A DNA stretch of 50,664 bases from a virus: the IMG/VR virus record IMGVR_UViG_3300025162_000019, positions 138,826 to 189,489 of that record; one strand, given 5' to 3'. How positions within the stretch are numbered: the first letter of the stretch is position 1; each line of letters opens with the position of its first letter. The notes below the pieces were generated by a model. That model ran no database searches, was not told the origin of the DNA, and worked only from the letters and a program-made list of their open reading frames with translations. The translations under genes were made by a program, and so were the position numbers. Positions 35,940 to 43,711 of this stretch are shown here, in pieces.

Positions 35940-36437
35940 TTATACAACTTCATATCTATCATAGGAAAATGTTACATCACCTTCTAACTGAGCTTCACCT
36001 TCCCTGTTAGATAATGTTATTTCTCCTAAAGATATTGGCCATATATTCTTAAACATAACCTTTTGTATAGTTTCGTGATAATTATTTGTTATAAGTAAAG
36101 AGGCATCAACCATATACTCATTTACTGGTCTTGTTGGCTTAATAGAATTATCAGTTATATACATTAACCAATCAAATAACAGTTTCCAGTTCTTTAGCTC
36201 TGAGTCCACAATATAATTTATAGTCCATTCACTAAAAGTAATACCGCCTACATGGAAATGCATCTTTTTTCCTTGCCAATCAGAATCAGTTGGCTCCAAT
36301 GCTACAGAAGGAATAATAGTACCATGAACATTCAATATAAATTCTTTATTTTCTCCTATAATTAATTTATGAGGTAATAAAGGAAATATCAATTCATAAT
36401 TACAAGCTGTACCTTTATTTAGATTTATATTATTCAT
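35940..36437 (-). CDS. tube-fold protein paralog A upstream of sheath, 165 aa
   Basis: Aligns along its length with the tube proteins: WTINYIVDSELKNWKLLFDW (about 77-96) corresponds to the tube FTVTFNVD block, and NIWPISLGEITLSNREGEAQ with VTFSYDRYEVV corresponds to the AWPKSIG block. Located between the gp15-like terminator and the sheath, so a tail-completion or tube-terminus role is plausible. The ATG overlaps the gp15 stop region by 8 bases. T4 has no obvious counterpart at this position that I can name. Confidence 0.6.
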   Translation of the reverse strand: MNNINLNKGTACNYELIFPLLPHKLIIGENKEFILNVHGTIIPSVALEPTDSDWQGKKMHFHVGGITFSEWTINYIVDSELKNWKLLFDWLMYITDNSIKPTRPVNEYMVDASLLITNNYHETIQKVMFKNIWPISLGEITLSNREGEAQLEGDVTFSYDRYEVV

Positions 36438-37245
36438 CTAAATTAAACACCTCATATCGAGATAAAATAGCGGCATCCTCATCATATCCTAATCCTATTA
36501 TAGCTGTTGATTCTGCTGGAATGCCTTCTGGTTTAGGTACTGTTTCTAAACCACCCTTTAATTCACCACTAGATACTACTGTTGAACTTGTATTTCTACT
36601 ACTCCATGTTTCAGTATCTATATAATAATTGGTATAAATTTTATCAATAAGTTTAGAATCATCAATAGGTTTAAATAACCATGTTTGTGCAGTAAAAGTA
36701 CTAGACCATTTCAATACTCTTGCCTCTTCTTCATCAGCATCTTCTGTCATTTCAGGTGTACATGATTCTAAAATAACCTTAACTTCTACTTTTGTATCCA
36801 ACTCTGGTATATCAATTCTCATAAAAACATGAGGCGCAAAATAAGGTAATATCTGTTCATACATTTGATCAATATCAACCATGTGTAAGGCCCACATCGT
36901 CATATTAAATTCTAAATTATATGGTACGGCATTTTTATAATAATCAACTGACAATTCTGGTATTGATTTAGAAATCGTAATATTTTCATGCCTTGCACCC
37001 ATTCTATTAGGATCATATGAGATACCTTGAAGTTCAACTGTTATCATTGGTAACATTTCTTCAGTCTTTTGTTGATTTCTTATAAACATATATGCTTTAG
37101 ACTTTGGGCCAAACTTTATAGGAACATTAACTTGCCTTAATACATTTCCGTCAATATCATATCTAGCAATATAAATATCATTAAATATATCAAGAAATTG
37201 AATGATAGTTTTTCTAAATGTTTTATAAAAGAAATATTGTTTCAT
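36430..37245 (-). CDS. 15: gp15-like tail sheath stabiliser/terminator, 271 aa
   Basis: T4 gp15 caps the sheath at the neck. Family features seen: MKQYFFYKTFRKTIIQFLDI at the start, VPIKFGPKSKAYMFIRNQQK (about 41-60), MLPMITVELQGISYDPNR, VPYNLEFNMTMWALHMVDID and QILPYFAPHVFMRIDIP, then the EEARVLKWSSTFTAQTWLF block. Length equals T4 gp15 (272 aa). It follows gp14 by 13 bases. Confidence 0.85.
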   Translation of the reverse strand: MKQYFFYKTFRKTIIQFLDIFNDIYIARYDIDGNVLRQVNVPIKFGPKSKAYMFIRNQQKTEEMLPMITVELQGISYDPNRMGARHENITISKSIPELSVDYYKNAVPYNLEFNMTMWALHMVDIDQMYEQILPYFAPHVFMRIDIPELDTKVEVKVILESCTPEMTEDADEEEARVLKWSSTFTAQTWLFKPIDDSKLIDKIYTNYYIDTETWSSRNTSSTVVSSGELKGGLETVPKPEGIPAESTAIIGLGYDEDAAILSRYEVFNLDE

Positions 37246-37258
37246 TTATCTCCTAATT

Positions 37259-37906
37259 TTAATAGCCATAAATTTTAGTATCTACATCACTATATGTATC
37301 TATCGCCACACTTTGTTCTTCAATATATTCATTATCACCAAATGCTGTAATAGATGGCGTTTCTGTTGTAATATTTGATGAAACACCAGCAGCGGATTCT
37401 GATTCTTCTGAATATCTGAAAGGCTTTAAATTTAATACCCAAATCAAACTTTTTAGCATAAAAATTTTATCATCTTGAGCCACATGAAGAACTTCAAAAC
37501 TTCTACTAAAATATGGTATATAAATAGCATCTCCAACTAAAGGAATGGTAGAACTATTAGCAGAATCGGGGTCTGTAGGATCAACATCACGCCTATAAAC
37601 TGACTGTGGAATGTGTGCTATAATAGAATCTGTTGCTAACATACCAAACATAGAATATACAGTAGGAACATCGCCTACATCATAGATAATCTTTGTTTCT
37701 TTTCCTTCAAGGTACTCAGCATTCTGTGTTTCACCATATAGCTGATCAGGTGGTACAGATGGATCACGCCTATAATATGTGCATGCAATCCCAGTTATAT
37801 CAGTAAATTCAGCAACAAGAGATTCAGCTAACTGATGGTCTGGATTATCAGTTAGATCATATAGATTCCAAGTAGGCTTGTTTAGTGAATCCTGTGGCAA
37901 TCTCAT
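37259..37906 (-). CDS. 14: gp14-like neck protein, 215 aa
   Basis: Head-completion/neck protein. The features AESLVAEFTDITGIACTYYR (about 29-48), DQLYGETQNAEY, SMFGMLATDSIIA, PLVGDAIYIPYFSRSFEVLH and the closing KPFRYSEE follow the T4 gp14 pattern. The first 50 bases are overlapped by the 3' end of the GIY-YIG endonuclease gene, so that gene ends inside gp14. The neck gene appears intact. Confidence 0.8.
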   Translation of the reverse strand: MRLPQDSLNKPTWNLYDLTDNPDHQLAESLVAEFTDITGIACTYYRRDPSVPPDQLYGETQNAEYLEGKETKIIYDVGDVPTVYSMFGMLATDSIIAHIPQSVYRRDVDPTDPDSANSSTIPLVGDAIYIPYFSRSFEVLHVAQDDKIFMLKSLIWVLNLKPFRYSEESESAAGVSSNITTETPSITAFGDNEYIEEQSVAIDTYSDVDTKIYGY

Positions 37907-38759
37907 TTATTATCTCTATACTCCAACCATTATATTTTTTATTTCTCTTTAAATTATACGAAACAGTACTTCTATTAAGATTATTATCAACACAAAATTT
38001 TCTTAAACTATTTGTTATGTATTCAGTTCCTTCTGGTGATATAAACTTATACATATTCTTAACCATTTTTTCTCTTTGCTTTTCTTTTTGTTCATCGGTA
38101 ACAGGAACAGACTTTTTAACACCTATATGATTTTTGGACATTTTTTCTTTTATACTATCAGCCCGTTCTTTACCAAATCTATCTTCAAATGATTTATCTT
38201 TATTAGATTTATTATATTCACTAAAATTATAATTTACAACACCCTTTCTTTTTTCGCTGATTTTTTTTCTTACATCCAATCGTTTTGCTGGATTTTTATC
38301 ACCTAGCATATCAACCCTAATCTTACCATACATGGGGTTATTTTCACCAGAATTTAAAACACTTATTCTTTTACCCCATTCTTCTCTATATTCATCACTT
38401 ACATTAAGCCAATAGTTTTTATTACTTTCACTTATATTTTTTCGTGTATCTTCAGTAGGACACCAACCTAAGTTACCTTCGCCACCTAAAGTTAAATTAT
38501 AACCATTTGGCCTTTGTGTATTCAACTCTTTTATATAATATATTTCTCTTTCATTTAAATCATCTTTACTTAAACATTCACAAAGTATAGACCATTTAAA
38601 ATTCTCATTACCATATTTTCTTATTGCTCTATGTAAATAATAACTGCTATCATTTCTTACATCACATAAATGCTGTAATTTTCTTTTTTCTAAACTTTTT
38701 ACTGTTTGTCCAATATAACAACTACCATTTATTAGATTTTCAACTTTGTATATTAACAT
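37857..38759 (-). CDS. GIY-YIG homing endonuclease, 300 aa
   Basis: Catalytic GIY-YIG domain in residues 1-95: LIYKVENLINGSCYIGQT, the conserved arginine in LEKRKLQH and the metal-binding glutamate region LNEREIYYIKELNT. The C-terminal part has NUMOD-type helices (EDTRKNISESNKNYW, DVRKKISEKRKG, ADSIKEKMSKNHIG) and a final helix-turn-helix-like block (NSLRKFCVDNNLNRSTVSYN), as in I-TevI/Seg-type enzymes. It is inserted between gp13 and gp14 and overlaps gp14 by 50 bases. The start has GGGAGG and a late promoter close upstream. Confidence 0.9.
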   Translation of the reverse strand: MLIYKVENLINGSCYIGQTVKSLEKRKLQHLCDVRNDSSYYLHRAIRKYGNENFKWSILCECLSKDDLNEREIYYIKELNTQRPNGYNLTLGGEGNLGWCPTEDTRKNISESNKNYWLNVSDEYREEWGKRISVLNSGENNPMYGKIRVDMLGDKNPAKRLDVRKKISEKRKGVVNYNFSEYNKSNKDKSFEDRFGKERADSIKEKMSKNHIGVKKSVPVTDEQKEKQREKMVKNMYKFISPEGTEYITNSLRKFCVDNNLNRSTVSYNLKRNKKYNGWSIEIINEIATGFTKQAYLESI

Positions 38760-38792
38760 ATAAAACCTCCCATGTGTTTTTATATATTTATA
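38758..38792 (-). promoter_or_regulatory. late promoter and AU-rich hairpin at the GIY-YIG start
   Basis: TATAAATA at 38785-38792 (minus). An 8-bp A/U stem (38778-38785 with 38758-38765) puts the GGGAGG ribosome site in its loop and part of the ATG in the stem. Initiation from the late box would remove the 5' arm. The stem is weak, so this is less convincing than the HNH case at 45743-45782. Confidence 0.5.
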
Positions 38793-38817
38793 TCAAAGTT
38801 TAACCAATGTAAATGTC

Positions 38818-39594
38818 CTACCCTATGAGAAACCCAAGGCCCTCTGTCACCTCTTCCAATCGCAATTGTTCTTCTAATTTTTCCATTTCTGCCTGCCCTT
38901 CACTTATTAAAGAATCACCATCCATTGCCAATCCAGTATTACTACCTATTGCTGTAAAATTAGCAAACTTTGTTCTTATTCGTCCTAATGTCATTTTACA
39001 CATTGCTGTTGCATAATCTGTAAGCCACATATTATTATATAGATCATCAGGTTCGCCTTCTGCCATATACGCTCTAACTAAAATAAAGCCAGGTGTTTCA
39101 TATGTAATATCATTAATTGTTAATTGACCACCATAAGGCGGTGTAGGTTTTATTTCTAGTTGATTAGTATATTGATGGTATATAAAACTATAAGCATCAA
39201 CTACATATCTTTTTATTGTTTCTAAAAATCCTCTTGCTATATGATAAGAAACCATATCATAACCAGAACCAGCACTTCTCATCAACAACTGATCATACAT
39301 ACCCTGATTGTATAAATAATTTTCTATTGTAAATAATGTATGAATAGAACCAGCTGATTGAGTACTATACCCTATGACTTCAGTTATATTCGCTGGCATA
39401 TCATAAAAGGCTTCACCAGCTGACAGCATTAGAGTAAAAAACACTTCCTGCGTTGCTTGACCCACAGCCCATTTTATATACTTTGTTCTTGCATAGTCTA
39501 TAGCATCATTAATTTGCATTGGATCAAGTTCTATCTTTACAACAGGGGCGCCCAATCTGCGTTTAATCTTTTCGACCATATCAGATTTTTTCAT
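38818..39594 (-). CDS. 13: gp13-like neck protein, 258 aa
   Basis: Neck protein that joins head and tail. The N-terminus MVEKIKRRLGAPVVKIELDP, with ALDYAR-like INDAIDYARTKYIKWAVGQA, and the C-terminal LTDYATAMCKMTLGRIRTKF followed by SLISEGQAEMEKLEEQLR are typical of the gp13 family. Length is below T4 gp13 (309 aa). It follows TerL by 50 bases and has a late promoter in that gap. The GIY-YIG gene follows. Confidence 0.75.
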   Translation of the reverse strand: MKKSDMVEKIKRRLGAPVVKIELDPMQINDAIDYARTKYIKWAVGQATQEVFFTLMLSAGEAFYDMPANITEVIGYSTQSAGSIHTLFTIENYLYNQGMYDQLLMRSAGSGYDMVSYHIARGFLETIKRYVVDAYSFIYHQYTNQLEIKPTPPYGGQLTINDITYETPGFILVRAYMAEGEPDDLYNNMWLTDYATAMCKMTLGRIRTKFANFTAIGSNTGLAMDGDSLISEGQAEMEKLEEQLRLEEVTEGLGFLIG

Positions 39595-39628
39595 ATTTAC
39601 ATCCTCGATAAAATATATTCAATACTAT

Positions 39629-39636
39629 TATTTATA
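39629..39636 (-). promoter_or_regulatory. late promoter TATAAATA upstream of gp13
   Basis: Exact late box on the minus strand 35 bases before the gp13 ATG, in the gap after TerL. It would let neck genes be transcribed independently of the hairpin-controlled TerL. Confidence 0.65.
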
Positions 39637-39643
39637 TATTATT

Positions 39644-41200
39644 TTAATTGATGTTATAATCCTGCAGCCAACTGAAGTCATCATCAGTTTCAGTAGATAC
39701 ATCACTCAAAAATCCCCATACTTCTTCTTCACTATTGTTATTGACAGGTTTAGAATCCATTAGATCATAATCATCTATAATGTTCATCTCTACAAAATAA
39801 CAAGCCCAATACAATGCAGAAACTAAATCATCTGGTAAATCCTTCCCCATAAAACGACCATTTGATTCAATAAAAGAACCTAACTGATATACTGTATCCT
39901 TATCATATATATCTACGCACTTATCTTCTATCAGTTTTTTCATTAATAGAACAGCTCTAGGTTTTGTATTTTTACTAGCTCTAATACCTAAGTCTGCATT
40001 TTTACTTCCAGTATTTACTAAGTTAGAGTTCTCAAATTCCCACCATAGTCTATTCACAACAGCAGAACCTTCTGAGTTATTTTCACACATAATATAAGCA
40101 TTGTTATAATAGTATGATAATCTATTTATAATCTCTGCGAACAAATAAACATCTGTCTGATTATCATTATATACGGCAACTTGTTGATACTTCAATGGTG
40201 TTAAACTTATAATCTTCATGATCTGTAATGTAGAAGCATTTTCACCAGTTCCTTTAGCAGTATCAGCACCAATAATATACTGTGCACCAGCTTCAGGTTC
40301 TTCATAAACAGAATACTTATTACCCATTTCTGTTTTTATAGGTTCTCTAACATTATCAAATAGGTATTCAAGTGTAACAGGGTCTATAACTGTATTTGTA
40401 GAACCTAAAAACTCACAGGCATATTCCTGAGTAAACTTTACCTTACCTAAGTTCTTTAATTGCTCTTGCGCCCAAGCCTCATCACGGCCAGGCACTTCTC
40501 TCCAAGTAACACGAATATGTTTAAATGTATTCTCTCCACGCTCTGCTTGACTGTATATCCTATGAAATAGATTGAACACTCCATTAGGTGTTGAAATAAG
40601 AATAATCTTTGCATCCTCAGAAGCTGAAATGGTCGGATAGTTGGCTGCCCAAAAATCTTCACATATACCTTTAGGAACGAATGCTATTTCATCACATATA
40701 AGTAAGTTGATTGTTCTACCACGGAAAGCATCAGGAGAAGTTGCGGATACTATTATTCTTGTACCATTATCAAATAAAATAAAAGTCTTAGAATATTCAC
40801 GGACACCCGGCTTTAACCATATTGGTAGCTCTTCATACATCAATTTAATTCTACTCATAATATCTATAGCTGATGTCTGCTTATTAGATACTATACCGAT
40901 TGTTTTATCAGAATTAAAGATTGAAAACCACAAAGCATAGACTGAAACAACAGTAGTTTTTCCAGCTTGTCTTGCGCATAGAGCACAAACAAATCTATTG
41001 TCTGCCATTTTTTTAAGAATTGTTTTTTGAAAGGAATAGGGTTCAAATTCAATTCGGCCCCTATCAGGATGGACAATCTTTATATATTGTAAAAAATTGT
41101 TTATATTTGTCGAACAATTTAATAAGGCTCTTACATCTTCAGGCTTATATTCAAACTGCTCCTCTGGCCTCTTCACATAATCATTATACTTAATACCCAT
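39644..41200 (-). CDS. 17: terminase large subunit (gp17-like), 518 aa
   Basis: DNA-packaging motor ATPase and nuclease. Walker A is CARQAGKTT (75-83), Walker B LLICDEIAF (167-174) and the coupling motif STPNG (about 203). The RNase-H-like nuclease contains GADTAKGTGENAS with Asp313, and later CENNSEGSAV and LPDDLVSALYWA. Slightly shorter than T4 gp17 (610 aa). Its ribosome site AGGAGG (41209-41214) is buried in a perfect 12-bp hairpin directly before the ATG. SpoVR lies just upstream rather than TerS. Confidence 0.95.
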   Translation of the reverse strand: MGIKYNDYVKRPEEQFEYKPEDVRALLNCSTNINNFLQYIKIVHPDRGRIEFEPYSFQKTILKKMADNRFVCALCARQAGKTTVVSVYALWFSIFNSDKTIGIVSNKQTSAIDIMSRIKLMYEELPIWLKPGVREYSKTFILFDNGTRIIVSATSPDAFRGRTINLLICDEIAFVPKGICEDFWAANYPTISASEDAKIILISTPNGVFNLFHRIYSQAERGENTFKHIRVTWREVPGRDEAWAQEQLKNLGKVKFTQEYACEFLGSTNTVIDPVTLEYLFDNVREPIKTEMGNKYSVYEEPEAGAQYIIGADTAKGTGENASTLQIMKIISLTPLKYQQVAVYNDNQTDVYLFAEIINRLSYYYNNAYIMCENNSEGSAVVNRLWWEFENSNLVNTGSKNADLGIRASKNTKPRAVLLMKKLIEDKCVDIYDKDTVYQLGSFIESNGRFMGKDLPDDLVSALYWACYFVEMNIIDDYDLMDSKPVNNNSEEEVWGFLSDVSTETDDDFSWLQDYNIN

Positions 41201-41205
41201 AAAAA

Positions 41206-41240
41206 AATCCTCCTAAACTATTTAGTTATTTAGGAGGATT
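41206..41240 (-). promoter_or_regulatory. 12-bp hairpin hiding the TerL ribosome site, followed by a U-run
   Basis: Arms 41229-41240 (AATCCTCCTAAA on the minus strand) and 41206-41217 (TTTAGGAGGATT), loop 11 bases, no mismatch. The 3' arm contains the AGGAGG of TerL. Five further U residues separate it from the ATG, so it also has the form of an intrinsic terminator after SpoVR. A near-late box TATAAATC lies at 41259-41266. Confidence 0.85.
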
Positions 41241-41267
41241 ATGTATATTTTATAAATTGATTTATAG

Positions 41268-42800
41268 TTAACTCTTTTTTGGCGGCCTTATAGTTGGGTT
41301 TGTGTCTATTTTTACTTCATATCTTTTATCGCCTATTGTAGTAGAAAGAACTACTGGTCTACCCCAAAGAGTATAAATATGCTCTAAAGTTTTTACTGTA
41401 TTTAACTTATCCAACTCAATACCAGAAAAATCATGAGATAAATATAATGAGCCATCAAAATGATGATTTCCATCTATTATATTTATTTTGGGAATACCAC
41501 TATTAGAAAAACTATTTACAATCAGTTCCCTAATCTGAGCTGCTGTATGATCTGTTCTAACATAGTCTACAGTATTTGCATAATCTGCACTTGGGACTTC
41601 AGTATAAATATACATATCCAACTTATCAATGACATCTTCTGTAAGAAAATCCTGCATAAAGAACCAATCTGTATATGTTCTCATTACATCCTTACACTTT
41701 TCAAAGCCACCCATTTCCTTTGTATCCCACTCTTCTTTTAACTTGTAATCACTACATTCCATATATTCTTTACCATGACGACCTTTATCCCATCTTTCCT
41801 CAATATGCTCCCACATACCAGAGCCAATAAGATACGGATTCATACTATATCTACTCATAGCTTTTACAAGTGAGTTGGAATAGTTATACTGCCCATGCTC
41901 TTCTGCTGTTAATAGTTCTTCATCAAATAGTTTATTCATAATCTTCTGATGAATGAATGTAGCCCAACCCTCATTCATATACCTTGACCTCATAATAGGC
42001 CAATAATACTGACCCTCAATTCTCAAGATTTCAAGAATGTCCTTCTGCCAATCTTCTAAAATGCGTGAGTTATCAATAATAAATCTAAGCAAATCTTCAG
42101 TAGGCTCAACAGGAATCTGCTGTTTCAGTTCTCTCCATAAACGATTATTCATTAAATCAATAGACGCATCGTCAACAAAAGCATCAACAGATTTATGGGT
42201 ATCTGTTAAATCACCAAAAGAAGATAGATTAGTAATCTTCCTTTTTTCTTTCATCTGATCAAATACACGCAACCTTTTTTCTTCTTCTGTTTCATTATCA
42301 AAAGGACTTGAATGAAACTGAATAGAATGCGCTGCATCTACAATCTTTTCAACCTCACCAATACCATACATTCTTTCGTATTCATTAAATCGTTTAGAAC
42401 CTTCCCTCATAACACTCATTATATCATTACGATTATTGATAAACCATTTACTTTCCGTAAAGAAATTTGTATGGCCATAAACATGGGCAATAACCAATGC
42501 CTGTACTGCCAATGTATTACTATCCATTAAGTATGCTCTTGCAGGATTATCATGTATTACAACTTCATATGGTAGACTATCACCATATAAATCATAAAGT
42601 GTTTTATTCTTCTCATAATCTCGCCCATACTTCCAGTTAGATATATTTGTAGGAAGTCTATATGCCATAATCTCAAGCATCCTCTGAGGTGGGATAACAT
42701 CAAACTCTACATCAACACTTTTCAACTTCATATCATCAAAAAGTATTTGTTTAATCCTGTCCTCAATTTTAATAAGTCTTTGTAAATTACCCTTTTCCAT
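41268..42800 (-). CDS. SpoVR family protein, 510 aa
   Basis: Homologue of Bacillus SpoVR and E. coli YcgB. Recognised blocks: YEVVIHDNPARAYLMDSNTL and VIAHVYGHTNFFTESKWF (about 98-140), YYWPIMRSRYMNEGWATFIH, EEHGQYNYSNSLVKAMSRYS, NPYLIGSGMWEHIEERWDKG and HFDGSLYLSHDFSG. Its length equals bacterial SpoVR (about 470-510 aa). In bacteria it is co-regulated with YeaG/PrkA and YeaH; its biochemical activity is not settled. Here it follows YeaH with a homing endonuclease between them, whose 3' end (AAAGGATG) provides its ribosome site, and its ATG overlaps the endonuclease stop. Confidence 0.93.
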   Translation of the reverse strand: MEKGNLQRLIKIEDRIKQILFDDMKLKSVDVEFDVIPPQRMLEIMAYRLPTNISNWKYGRDYEKNKTLYDLYGDSLPYEVVIHDNPARAYLMDSNTLAVQALVIAHVYGHTNFFTESKWFINNRNDIMSVMREGSKRFNEYERMYGIGEVEKIVDAAHSIQFHSSPFDNETEEEKRLRVFDQMKEKRKITNLSSFGDLTDTHKSVDAFVDDASIDLMNNRLWRELKQQIPVEPTEDLLRFIIDNSRILEDWQKDILEILRIEGQYYWPIMRSRYMNEGWATFIHQKIMNKLFDEELLTAEEHGQYNYSNSLVKAMSRYSMNPYLIGSGMWEHIEERWDKGRHGKEYMECSDYKLKEEWDTKEMGGFEKCKDVMRTYTDWFFMQDFLTEDVIDKLDMYIYTEVPSADYANTVDYVRTDHTAAQIRELIVNSFSNSGIPKINIIDGNHHFDGSLYLSHDFSGIELDKLNTVKTLEHIYTLWGRPVVLSTTIGDKRYEVKIDTNPTIRPPKKS

Positions 42801-43711
42801 TATGACATCCTTTCTATTAAATCGTTTATTTTATTTAAATAACATACCTTATCATCATACCAATCTTGCTCTTTGATAACTAATAAATCTATATTTTTCT
42901 TTATACATTGTTTCTTCTTCATTTCGTCATACCATTTTGACTTATCACTAGAATGCCAATATTCACCATTAAACTCTATTGCTTTTCTTACATCAGGTAA
43001 AAATATATCCAATTCAAGATTTTTACCCGTCCAATAGTTTTTTACTTGTGTTCTATCATTTTCTAAAATAGTACCCGAATAAATAGTTTTGACATATTCA
43101 GCAATTTCTTTTTCTGGTTTAGACCATCCTTTAACTAGAGCACATTCAGGGCATCCGCAATTTTGATTTTTAAAACGTCTAAAATACATTTTAAAAATAT
43201 GTCCTTCAGGGCATTTCAACTCTAATATAGATGAATTGTTTTTATACTTGCCTGACAGCCACACATAATTTCTATCTTTAATATATTGCATAACATCTAT
43301 TAATGATGCTCTTTGTATGATGCTTCTTCTTTTATTAAAACATTCCAAACATCTATGTCCTTGCTGAAAGTCATTAAATCTTTTTTTAAATATATGACCT
43401 TCAGGACATTGTAGTTCTAATATAGAAAAGGCATTTATATATTCACCAGATAACCATTTAAAGCTAAAATCTTCTATACGATTTTTAACATTAATATATT
43501 CTAATCTTTGACTATTACCTCTCATTTTATTATTACATTCAGGGCATCTATAACCTCTTTGAAAAACATTATATATTACTTTATAAATATGACCTTTTGG
43601 GCATTGTAGTTCTAATTTTTCTTTACTATTTTTGTATTCAGTAGATAGAAGTTTATAGTTGAAACTTTCTATATAACTTTTAACTTCTTCTAATGTATAC
43701 TTCCTATTCAT
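42800..43711 (-). CDS. Vsr-like homing endonuclease with three zinc-ribbon modules, 303 aa
   Basis: Paralog of the endonuclease at 33124-34008, inserted between YeaH and SpoVR. Three modules (about 1-58, 65-125, 130-190) carry the YKLLSTEY or WLSGEY helix and the CPEGH...CPEC pairs. The catalytic part has KPEKEIAEYVKT, NLELDIFLPD, AIEFNGEYWH and KQCIKKNIDLLVIKE. It overlaps YeaH's stop at its start (TAATG) and SpoVR's start at its end. Part of it is nearly identical in DNA to the fragment at the right window edge. Confidence 0.88.
   Translation of the reverse strand: MNRKYTLEEVKSYIESFNYKLLSTEYKNSKEKLELQCPKGHIYKVIYNVFQRGYRCPECNNKMRGNSQRLEYINVKNRIEDFSFKWLSGEYINAFSILELQCPEGHIFKKRFNDFQQGHRCLECFNKRRSIIQRASLIDVMQYIKDRNYVWLSGKYKNNSSILELKCPEGHIFKMYFRRFKNQNCGCPECALVKGWSKPEKEIAEYVKTIYSGTILENDRTQVKNYWTGKNLELDIFLPDVRKAIEFNGEYWHSSDKSKWYDEMKKKQCIKKNIDLLVIKEQDWYDDKVCYLNKINDLIERMS
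42901..43020 (-). repeat. 120-bp segment nearly identical to 50503-50622 (endonuclease catalytic region)
   Basis: Direct comparison shows one difference in 120 bases between the two endonuclease catalytic regions. The other copies (33124-34008, 48236-48943) are clearly more diverged. This points to recent duplication or gene conversion. Confidence 0.9.

Noticed and set aside
37857-37906. gp14 start further downstream because of the overlap with the GIY-YIG gene
   Set aside because: The ATG at 37906 yields a normal neck-protein N-terminus, and overlap with endonuclease 3' ends is common in this genome.
40456-40662. Open frame nested in TerL in another frame
   Set aside because: Lies within the TerL coding region over conserved motifs, without a ribosome site.
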